From Thermoproteota archaeon (lineage in GTDB: Archaea; Korarchaeota; Korarchaeia; Korarchaeales; Korarchaeaceae), in contig JAOZGP010000006.1 of NCBI GenBank assembly GCA_027491735.1, forward strand, positions 1-64,000: DNA of 64,000 bases. Reading direction: 5' to 3'. A model generated the notes under the pieces. The model searched no databases. It had not been told where the DNA came from and saw nothing but the letters and a program-made list of their open reading frames with translations. The position numbers and the translations under genes are program-made. This document shows positions 53,301 to 64,000 of the stretch, piece by piece; the first letter of the stretch is position 1, and each line of letters opens with the position of its first letter.

Positions 53301-56300
53301 TGGTAGTCTGCTAAGTTCAGGTCTTTCAATCCTCTTTACATTGAGACTTTTGTTATAATACATCTTTTAAACAACTATTACTGGATCTTTCAATCCTCTT
53401 TACATTGAGACCTCTCAGCGTGGAGATTTCGTTTATCTCCGCAATTTCAGCTTTCAATCCTCTTTACATTGAGACCTATGCTTGGATGAGATCTCTCCCA
53501 AAAAGAGGGATTTTCTTTCAATCCTCTTTACATTGAGACTTAGAACTGGCGGCTTAAGTAAGTTTAAGAGATCAAATCTTTCAATCCTCTTTACATTGAG
53601 ACCCGTGGGCGCCTGGTCGAGGTAGTGTGGGAGGACTATGAACTTTCAATCCTCTTTACATTGAGACTTCAACGAGCCATATTTCTGTATCGAGCTGCCT
53701 GCTATCTTTCAATCCTCTTTACATTGAGACCATGAAGAAATCCAGGCATAATCACGCTCCAACATTTAGCTTTCAATCCTCTTTACATTGAGACTTAAAG
53801 TTTGGAGGGATGGCGATGACTGAGGAAAACTTCCCTTTCAATCCTCTTTACATTGAGACAAAACATTATACTACATCGGAGGCGCTGAGGGAGTTATAGC
53901 TTTCAATCCTCTTTACATTGAGACTGAACTACTACTACAGGGAGATCATGGCTAAAGGGTCTTTCCTTTCAATCCTCTTTACATTGAGACCTTCCATTCC
54001 TGAGCACCAGAACGAGTACATTCAGGATCTTTCAATCCTCTTTACATTGAGACCTAAACACCCTGCTGTGGTCAGGAGATGGGAGCTATTCCTTTCAATC
54101 CTCTTTACATTGAGACCAAAGAGGTAAGATGGGCCCCATGACGGAGAGTATATTCTTTCAATCCTCTTTACATTGAGACTGAAGGTGTGTCCCCGATGCG
54201 AAAAAGTCTACAGTTACATCTTTCAATCCTCTTTACATTGAGACAGACTGAAGGTACTCGCTGTAGTATCTTGCCTTCTTTTCCCTTTCAATCCTCTTTA
54301 CATTGAGACGGACATAACCGACTTCATCCAGAACCTGCCCTCCGAGATCTTTCAATCCTCTTTACATTGAGACTACCTCTAACAGTAATGGCCATAGTCC
54401 TCGGTATTATCGCTTTCAATCCTCTTTACATTGAGACATTACGTTTACATCGCTCAAATTGAAAACACCATATAACTTTCAATCCTCTTTACATTGAGAC
54501 CTCTAATTTCAACATCAGTAAGACCATACGACGAGAACTTTCAATCCTCTTTACATTGAGACGGCCACAGCACCTCCACTATTTTGCCAAACAGAGCGTT
54601 TCTTTCAATCCTCTTTACATTGAGACCAGACCAACTCACCGTATTCAGGCACCGGGGGATCGCACTTTCAATCCTCTTTACATTGAGACGGTGAGAAGCT
54701 GTGGTCCGATTGGGGCCAGCCAATGCGCTTTCAATCCTCTTTACATTGAGACATAAGTCCCTTGGAGAGAGGTCAGGTTGAACCATACATCTTTCAATCC
54801 TCTTTACATTGAGACATGGCACTATACATGATTGTAATGCTCTTTGCTATTTACTCTTTCAATCCTCTTTACATTGAGACCTTAAAAACATAGTGCTTGA
54901 TAACATACGAGAAATAGACTTTCAATCCTCTTTACATTGAGACATTCTCCGCAAGGCCCTGACGAAGGGCCTACCACAGCCCTTTCAATCCTCTTTACAT
55001 TGAGACTTTCCCTTACTGTTGGGATCTCGACGGGGAAGACATCCCCTTTCAATCCTCTTTACATTGAGACAAATCTTAGGGGAAAGAGTGAGCGCTAGCT
55101 GGGGGGTATACTTTCAATCCTCTTTACATTGAGACGAGATGTCACGGGTTCTGTTCAAAGAACCCAGAGCGTTCCCTTTCAATCCTCTTTACATTGAGAC
55201 ACACTAGTTTCCTTCCCTTGTGCGTCATTAAAGAACGTTCTTTCAATCCTCTTTACATTGAGACAGATCGACATCGAGCCAGTTACCTTTTCTGTCCCCC
55301 CTTTCAATCCTCTTTACATTGAGACAAGGAGCCAGTGAGGATATGGCTTGAAAAGAACATTATCTTTCAATCCTCTTTACATTGAGACGCACCGTTTTTC
55401 GAAACTTCAGACATAGTCGATCTTATCTTTCAATCCTCTTTACATTGAGACCTACCTGTGGGTCGGTAGGAGGGAATAGTCCCGAGGACCTTTCAATCCT
55501 CTTTACATTGAGACTAATGTACTGTATTGGAACGCTACCGTTCACGAGAGCGTTCTTTCAATCCTCTTTACATTGAGACTCGACCCCCTCGTTAAGCTGA
55601 GGAGGGGGTGGCTCGTCAACTTTCAATCCTCTTTACATTGAGACTAGTGGAACATGGGGTAGCTATGATCCCGAAACCGACACTTTCAATCCTCTTTACA
55701 TTGAGACTTACTTCCCGCGGGGAAGTGAATACCTTTCATGTCGCATTCTTTCAATCCTCTTTACATTGAGACGTGCCCTACAGGGGGAAAGCTGGCGTAG
55801 AAGTGAGCAAAGCTTTCAATCCTCTTTACATTGAGACTCATTTTGAGGTAATGCAAGCACTTGCCCCTAGGCCACTCTTTCAATCCTCTTTACATTGAGA
55901 CATACCGTGAAATTGAGAACAAATACAAACAGCTCTATTTCTTTCAATCCTCTTTACATTGAGACTCCGGGGAGCTTGCTGAGGTTGTCTGGGAGGACTA
56001 TAACTTTCAATCCTCTTTACATTGAGACGTTAACTTCGTCCCAGCTTTTGGCCGAGATGTGAGTTTCCCTTTCAATCCTCTTTACATTGAGACCAATGTT
56101 GCTATTAGATATTATGTAGTCTATTGCTTTAGATCTTTCAATCCTCTTTACATTGAGACAGAAACAAGATGCCACTCTGCCGTGGACACCGCTAAGATCT
56201 TTCAATCCTCTTTACATTGAGACGGGTACATACGGTTCCTCCTGGCAAGGCTCAGCTCTCTGCTCTTTCAATCCTCTTTACATTGAGACTAGCGTATCCC

Positions 56301-58909
56301 CTTCTTATACTAAAGGCGGTGGAGGATGACTTTCAATCCTCTTTACATTGAGACTAGCACATCTTCCCAGTTTATGCTATCCATCTTCTCACTACTTTCA
56401 ATCCTCTTTACATTGAGACAAAGTACAAGATTGGCCTTTTAACATTACAGGAAGCTGTCTTTCAATCCTCTTTACATTGAGACACCACATATGGCAATTC
56501 GTGTGGGGGCAGCAGGTTCGTCTTTCAATCCTCTTTACATTGAGACGTTTTGACTTTGACCATCGTCAATCGCTTAAAATAGCCTTTCAATCCTCTTTAC
56601 ATTGAGACTTTTAGATTATAGGCTTCAGATCCTCCTTCTTTATCTCCTTTCAATCCTCTTTACATTGAGACGAAGAAATAAAAAACAAAACGGCCGTTGG
56701 GGGCTTCCCAATCTTTCAATCCTCTTTACATTGAGACATGTCCCTCTTCCAATCCTCCAAAGTATAAGCTGAAAGTCTTTCAATCCTCTTTACATTGAGA
56801 CTTGAGGAGAGCCTACGTAAGGGGGCTAAAGGACATTAACTTTCAATCCTCTTTACATTGAGACAAACGGCCAACCCGCCGTATTCAGGCGGTAGAAGAA
56901 AAACTTTCAATCCTCTTTACATTGAGACAAGAGGAGATCAGCTCGTCTTTTGTGTAGTTAGAAATTCTTTCAATCCTCTTTACATTGAGACCGAGGATGC
57001 CCGTCTCCCGAGAGGCTGGAACATAGGGTACTTTCAATCCTCTTTACATTGAGACAAAATAAGTAAAAAGATATATGAGACTAGCGAAAAAGGAAACTTT
57101 CAATCCTCTTTACATTGAGACGTAAGATTTATATATGGCCAAAACACTAATATACTATTGGCTTTCAATCCTCTTTACATTGAGACTTCCAATAAAATAC
57201 ATTGAAGAGCTCACAGAGTATTTTAACTTTCAATCCTCTTTACATTGAGACGTTGCTCCACCTTCCTTATATAACAGCTTCGCTATTAACTTTCAATCCT
57301 CTTTACATTGAGACTAAGTGTGTGCATAAAATAAGTAGGTGGTGAAAACATGACTTTCAATCCTCTTTACATTGAGACTTACTGGCAGGGCTTTCTCTTT
57401 AGGGAGGGGAAGTGAAAACTTTCAATCCTCTTTACATTGAGACCTCCAGCTTATACCCCTTAGCTCAAGGCAAAAGCAGGACTGCTTTCAATCCTCTTTA
57501 CATTGAGACATAAAACCCAAGAAGCTCTGATCTAATTTTTTATTTTTCTTTCAATCCTCTTTACATTGAGACTGAACAAATATATTAAATCGGACACACT
57601 AAACTACATCTTTCAATCCTCTTTACATTGAGACCAGTTACCTTTTCTGTCCCCCGCTCCGCGGGGGTAGAGACTTTCAATCCTCTTTACATTGAGACAC
57701 CTCCATTTACTGCCCACAGCCTGTCATGGGAAGGAGCCTTTCAATCCTCTTTACATTGAGACTCGCTGAAGTGCCTAATGTACTTCAGCCAAGTTAAGAG
57801 CCTTTCAATCCTCTTTACATTGAGACCCAACGAAACTATCTGGATTTACAAAGATATCTTTTACACTTTCAATCCTCTTTACATTGAGACAATTGGAGAG
57901 GAAATAAAATACCTTAAGGACCTCTTCACTTTCAATCCTCTTTACATTGAGACATTCGTTTTGTTGAGAAAGAAATAGGAGAGGAAGAAGGCTTTCAATC
58001 CTCTTTACATTGAGACCGACATTTAAGGTAGGAGACATAGACCCGCTCTCGATATCTTTCAATCCTCTTTACATTGAGACAGGTCCCATAGCCGGCATCA
58101 ATGGATCAACATTGCTGGCTTTCAATCCTCTTTACATTGAGACTTCCATAAGTATAGTGCATTAGGCCAAAGATCGCTGAAGCTTTCAATCCTCTTTACA
58201 TTGAGACAAAAATAAGCGAAGGAAGAAAAGTATTTTCTAAAACACTCTTTCAATCCTCTTTACATTGAGACAGACGATGACTGAGCAAAACTCTTCTTCT
58301 CCTTTTTCTTTCTTTCAATCCTCTTTACATTGAGACATACTCTACCTTCACGGAAAAACAAAAGATGTTTGGGGTCTTTCAATCCTCTTTACATTGAGAC
58401 CTGAGGATTGAGGCAGGACTGGACTCAAACACTTTGGGCTTTCAATCCTCTTTACATTGAGACCGTAGCAATTCTTCCCCTTGAGGACGAGAGGTTCAAA
58501 TCCCTTTCAATCCTCTTTACATTGAGACAAAATTTTGAAATGCCATGCAACTAATTTACCCACTGCACTTTCAATCCTCTTTACATTGAGACAAAAAGTA
58601 AACTTCTTATTTCTCCTGCCTCCTTTTTTCTTTCAATCCTCTTTACATTGAGACTGAAGAACAAGGTTCAGAGCTTCTTAAGGGAAATACACTTTCAATC
58701 CTCTTTACATTGAGACTAAGATGAAGACACAAAAGCACGGGTGAAAAAATGGGAGCTTTCAATCCTCTTTACATTGAGACATCTCTATGAGTGGTGGCCA
58801 GGACAATACCTCATATACGCTTTCAATCCTCTTTACATTGAGACTTAGAGCATAACCCAGAAAGGGTTAGTAAAGGACATGCAGCTTTCAATCCTCTTTA
58901 CATTGAGAC
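50302..58909 (-). CRISPR. Giant CRISPR array, about 135 identical repeats
   Basis: By hand count 135 copies of a 25-bp repeat and 134 spacers of 36-41 bp, except one of 54 bp (52884-52937). On the plus strand each copy begins CTTTCAATCC and ends TTGAGAC; no variant was seen, even at the far end. In the opposite sense the repeat ends GATTGAAAG, the usual handle of type I crRNAs, so I infer minus-strand transcription with the leader at 58910 onward, next to cas1. Several spacers match each other in part: see findings. The repeat lacks a strong internal palindrome, as is common for archaeal unstructured repeats processed by Cas6. Confidence 0.98.
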
Positions 58910-59193
58910 ATATAGTACTCTAACAATTATCAAGCTGATTTCATGACTCTTCTGTCCCTTTACTCTTACATCGAAACTAACAAAAACTTTACGTAGAAAG
59001 ACTTATTTGTGATTAGCTGTTTGTTCGAGTAAAAACTTTTGTATGACCAAATCATCTACTTCGAAAGAGGGAAAAGATGCTTAGGATGTTCGAGTCTAAT
59101 TCATCACATAATACTTTATTTTTGGTAAATACACACGTCAGGAGCCCACAAATTTCATTAAAAGATTCGTCCTTCAGTTGGTGGGAGCTGTCT
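58910..59193. promoter_or_regulatory. CRISPR leader and cas promoter region
   Basis: AT-rich DNA between the last repeat and the chosen cas1 start. It should hold the minus-strand promoter for the array and the plus-strand promoter for cas1-csa1-cas2-cas4. TATA-like blocks include AAAAACTTT (about 58980 and about 59032) on the plus strand. If cas1 instead starts at the ATG at 59077, the leader is 167 bp. Confidence 0.6.
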
Positions 59194-61373
<2,180 letters not shown>

Positions 61374-61399
<26 letters not shown>

Positions 61400-61916
61400 A
61401 GAGGTTGAGGAATACTTCTTCTGCCCGATGCTATTCTACTACAAAAACTTTCTCGGAATGGAGAGGCCTAAGGGCCTCTGGTCCGATCTCGGCAGAGAGA
61501 TACAGGAAGAGATCTCGAAGTTTGTTAGGAGCAAGTTCAAGGTTGTGGACAGTCAGGTACTCCTCAAGAGCGAGAGACTTGGCGTTGTCGGTAAAGTAGA
61601 CTTCCTAGTTGAGGTTGATGGTAAGGTGCTCCCTCTGGAGATCAAGTACAGCAGAAGGATGAGACCCTGGTGGAGGTACACACTGGTCCTCTACGGGATG
61701 CTTCTCGAGGATCTGATAAAGAGACCCGTGAAGTCCGGTTTCCTTCTCCTGAAGAAAAGGATCCTCAGAATCGACTTCAGAGATGAAGACAGGAGGTATG
61801 TCACGCAAGCAATAGAGAAGTGCAGGAGGATAATGAATGGTGACGTTCTACGATCCTTCACCTCTAGGAGCTGTGAGAACTGTGACTTCAGGTCAATGTG
61901 CCTCGATATCAGCTGA
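61374..61916 (+). CDS. cas4: CRISPR-associated nuclease Cas4
   Basis: 180 residues. Four cysteines for an iron-sulfur cluster (Cys17 in EYFFCPMLFY; Cys167, Cys170 and Cys176 near the C-terminus) and a RecB-type nuclease core: GKVDFLVEVDGKVLPLEIKY. It trims prespacers and selects the PAM. The start is a TTG inside the cas2 gene with GGGGGGAG nearby. It ends with an 8-bp overlap of the convergent cas6 gene. The four genes form a compact adaptation operon. Confidence 0.93.
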
Positions 61917-62820
61917 CAACCTTGTACCACCCAAAGCCAAAGCTACTCCTCTTTCCCACATGAGATAACTGACAGAAGGCCAGAGATTTCCTGATCCATG
62001 AGGTGGGTGCTCCAGAGCAGACCATATCTCCCAAGAGAAAAACTTGTTCTTCCCCCTTATACCTGAACCGTACCTCCCTTAACGAGCTCTCGATGATCTT
62101 GATCCTCTCAGCGCTCTTGAGAACCTCCTCAGCGTTAAACCCCGGCTCTTTCATGAGGTACTGATGATATATTGCTGAGAGCTTCCTCGACATGAAGGAC
62201 ATCAGATCTCTGAAGCTTGGATCTCTTAGAAGCCGCCCTTCTCTGATTAACCTGAAGGGAGTCAGGAACCTCAACATGAACATCCTTCCAATTCTGATCG
62301 AGAGATCTCTCTCTGAGATCCAGCTCCTCGTTTTGTACATTTTTCCATTTTCATAAAATATTTCTCTCTCTCGTCTGAATGGGTTCTCAACAGCAACTCT
62401 CCTCAGGACAAGCCTCCCCTTCTTCCCCTTCACACCAAGACCATGCCTGCACATGTCCTTCACGGCCATGAACAGGGGGTTCTCGAAGGAGACAGCATCT
62501 CCAAAGAGAACTAGGGAGAAGGTGAGTGAATCTCCCTCGGAGAAGTCCATCTCTGATGTGAGAGGGGGTTTTATCACGTAAGGTTTTGTAAAACCACTTA
62601 TCTTCTTGAGAACCAGGCCCTTGGATGGGGTCTTATAGAGGTAGCCGTAAGGGCACCTGAAGATCATTGAACATAGATCGCACTTTCCATCCTCCCTCAG
62701 ACAGAACTTCCTCTTCAGGTGGAGTCCTATGACCCCCCTGATGAGGTTCCCCTTCCAGGGTGGGAGAGTGGCCCTCTCCTCGAACTCAATTTCGAATTTA
62801 TAAAACCTACATATCCTCAA
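61909..62820 (-). CDS. cas6: CRISPR RNA endoribonuclease Cas6
   Basis: 303 residues, RAMP fold, cuts the repeat to make crRNAs. The C-terminal glycine-rich loop is HVGKRSSFGFGWYKV, the family hallmark. A cysteine cluster CLREDGKCDLCSMIFRC in the N-terminal part could bind zinc, as in a subset of archaeal Cas6 proteins. The start is a TTG at 62820 with a GGGTGGGG ribosome site. It is convergent with cas4. Confidence 0.85.
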   Translation of the reverse strand: MRICRFYKFEIEFEERATLPPWKGNLIRGVIGLHLKRKFCLREDGKCDLCSMIFRCPYGYLYKTPSKGLVLKKISGFTKPYVIKPPLTSEMDFSEGDSLTFSLVLFGDAVSFENPLFMAVKDMCRHGLGVKGKKGRLVLRRVAVENPFRREREIFYENGKMYKTRSWISERDLSIRIGRMFMLRFLTPFRLIREGRLLRDPSFRDLMSFMSRKLSAIYHQYLMKEPGFNAEEVLKSAERIKIIESSLREVRFRYKGEEQVFLLGDMVCSGAPTSWIRKSLAFCQLSHVGKRSSFGFGWYKVVS

Positions 62821-62910
62821 GTCCCCACCCTGCTCAGTTCTGAATCAGGATCTTAAATAATTACATGATGCCCTGTGGACCATCTGTTTCTATGTCTTGG
62901 ATACCAATTC

Positions 62911-63624
62911 TCAGGCTTGTGTGTCAGCTATGATGTCTGAGCAGTGAGTCCGTGCGCAGATAAGAACCTTGAGGAAGTCCTCCACAACACTACCGAAAAC
63001 TGTATGAGTACTTCGATTTTTTGAACCTTCATAATCACAAATAACTGCTATGAGCAGGAGTCGTAGGGCTTTCTTGGCAAAACTTCCATGAAATGCATGC
63101 CAAATCTCGCTAATTATATCTTTTACCTTTTCTGCTGCAGCATTCATGTCAAGATTTTTTAGCACATCGACAACGTTTAACACGCATCTCTTATCAGCAT
63201 AATTTTCTAGGATTTCAGCTAATTCGTGCAGAACTTCATCGTTTATTCTTATTTGGATTTTCTTAAGCTTTTCCAATCTATTTTTCATTTTCATCGCGTG
63301 ATGATGAAATATTATTGGAAATAAATATAGCAATTCTTGCTCCTGCACTCTCTTTTCATAAACATTGATGAATTCTTCCTCAAACACCTTCCAGAAAACG
63401 TAGGCTGATACAAATTCATGTCCCGGGAAGCTAAGCTCATCGCTATCTTTCTGATAGACTACTTTTCCTATATCGTGAAAGACTATAACCCTCTCAACGA
63501 ACACTTCATCGAATTCATCGAGCCATAGCTTAGTTTTCTTAATCTCACTCAATGCCTTCAAGCATTCATCTATATGCTCCTCAAGTGTCTGACTTTTATC
63601 ACCTTTCTTAAAGGCGTAGATCAT
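62911..63624 (-). CDS. cas3'': Cas3'' HD nuclease
   Basis: 237 residues with the HD-nuclease motifs VFHDIGKVV, FPGHEFVSA and IFHHHAM, a form of the HD domain that cleaves single-stranded target DNA in type I-A systems where helicase and nuclease are separate. The start overlaps the upstream gene by 4 bp (ATGA). The DNA here is visibly more AT-rich than the rest of the window, suggesting a different origin from the neighbouring cas4-cas2 genes. Confidence 0.85.
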   Translation of the reverse strand: MIYAFKKGDKSQTLEEHIDECLKALSEIKKTKLWLDEFDEVFVERVIVFHDIGKVVYQKDSDELSFPGHEFVSAYVFWKVFEEEFINVYEKRVQEQELLYLFPIIFHHHAMKMKNRLEKLKKIQIRINDEVLHELAEILENYADKRCVLNVVDVLKNLDMNAAAEKVKDIISEIWHAFHGSFAKKALRLLLIAVICDYEGSKNRSTHTVFGSVVEDFLKVLICARTHCSDIIADTQA

Positions 63625-64000
63625 TTCTCACACCTCAAGCCCGTTTCGCTATCGTAAGATACAGCAGCAGTAAAGGCAATCGGTGAAACAAGTCTTTTCT
63701 TATCTTCAATCCAAATTCCTCTCAAAAGCATTTTAGGGCTTAAAAAGACCTTCTTTTTCTCAAACACAACCCTATCATTTTCATCGACATAAAGAAAACC
63801 AGTAATATCTAAAGATCTCAGCATCCTTGCAGATACCGGTATGCAGAGCTTGGAAATAAGCTTGCTAAGCTCTTTCTCATTCTTTCCAACGAACTTATTA
63901 AGATGTTTTATCGGAACTATGTTAACCTGATACTCCTCTCTCACGAAGCTACCTTCAAGCCTGAGCAAAATTTCAACAGCATTCTCAGGACTTTCTAGAT
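63621..64000 (-). CDS. C-terminal part of a cas gene, probably Cas3' helicase
   Basis: The reading frame is open to the window edge, so only the last 126 residues are visible, ending SYDSETGLRCEK. It has no catalytic motif within this part. Its place directly before cas3'' (4-bp overlap) and the LYVDENDRVVFEKKK and YDSETGL features favour the C-terminus of the Cas3' helicase; another interference subunit remains possible. Confidence 0.5.
   Translation of the reverse strand, partial: LESPENAVEILLRLEGSFVREEYQVNIVPIKHLNKFVGKNEKELSKLISKLCIPVSARMLRSLDITGFLYVDENDRVVFEKKKVFLSPKMLLRGIWIEDKKRLVSPIAFTAAVSYDSETGLRCEK

Noticed and set aside
50830..58062. Short frames inside the array encoding repeated FNPLYIET, LSILFTLR or CLNVKRIER peptides
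   Set aside because: They are translations of the CRISPR repeat in different frames, not repeat proteins.

Overview
The window looks like chromosomal DNA of an uncultivated thermophilic archaeon, probably in the Thermoproteota/Korarchaeota range; the exact lineage cannot be settled from the sequence alone. The evidence is LysW-dependent amino acid synthesis, an RPA-like OB-fold protein, a stomatin/NfeD pair, a DUF1614 membrane protein, AGG/AGA-rich codon use, TATA-type promoters about 25-30 bp from leaderless starts, GGAGGTGA ribosome sites, frequent TTG/GTG starts, and a type I-A-like CRISPR-Cas locus with csa1. Genes are packed very tightly and several convergent pairs overlap at their 3' ends. 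No rRNA or tRNA was recognised.

Layout. 0.4-5.5 kb: molybdenum cofactor genes (moaD, moaE, mobB) flank a tyrosine recombinase with a C-terminal zinc ribbon, followed by a DUF1614 membrane protein, a nucleotidyltransferase and an RPA-like protein. 5.5-11.7 kb: a ClC channel/antiporter with CBS domains, an M18 aminopeptidase, homoserine dehydrogenase and an ABC-2 type ATPase/permease pair. 11.8-17.8 kb: a MoxR/DUF58/VWA membrane system, with two VWA proteins, a helical membrane protein and DUF58 on one strand, and a PRC-barrel protein and MoxR ATPase divergently on the other. 18.1-26.2 kb: small unknown proteins, a peroxiredoxin-ferritin fusion, an NfeD protease with stomatin, a transglutaminase-like protein, a large secreted unknown and cutA. 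26.3-27.7 kb: a sugar ABC transporter locus destroyed by deletion and frameshifts. 27.7-33.9 kb: accessory enzymes and two membrane proteins with coiled-coil or helical regions.

34.7-46.5 kb is an amino-acid superoperon: argG-argH-carA-carB, then lysW-lysX-lysY-lysZ-lysJ-lysK. LysW is a 53-residue carrier protein. Together these cover carrier-bound ornithine (and possibly lysine) synthesis, carbamoyl phosphate supply and the last two steps to arginine; ornithine carbamoyltransferase is not in the window. On the opposite strand at 46.5-49.4 kb is a zinc/manganese-type ABC importer with an FmdE-domain protein. The FmdE gene seems to start at a CTG placed behind a perfect ribosome site formed by the last codons of the binding-protein gene.

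49.8-64 kb is the CRISPR region: one solitary repeat, a small zinc-finger gene, then about 135 identical 25-bp repeats (134 spacers), a leader of up to 284 bp, and cas1-csa1-cas2-cas4 on the plus strand. cas6, cas3'' and the end of a further gene (probably cas3') lie on the minus strand and run off the window. Several spacers overlap or resemble each other, including one opposite-strand pair, which records repeated encounters with a few related mobile elements.
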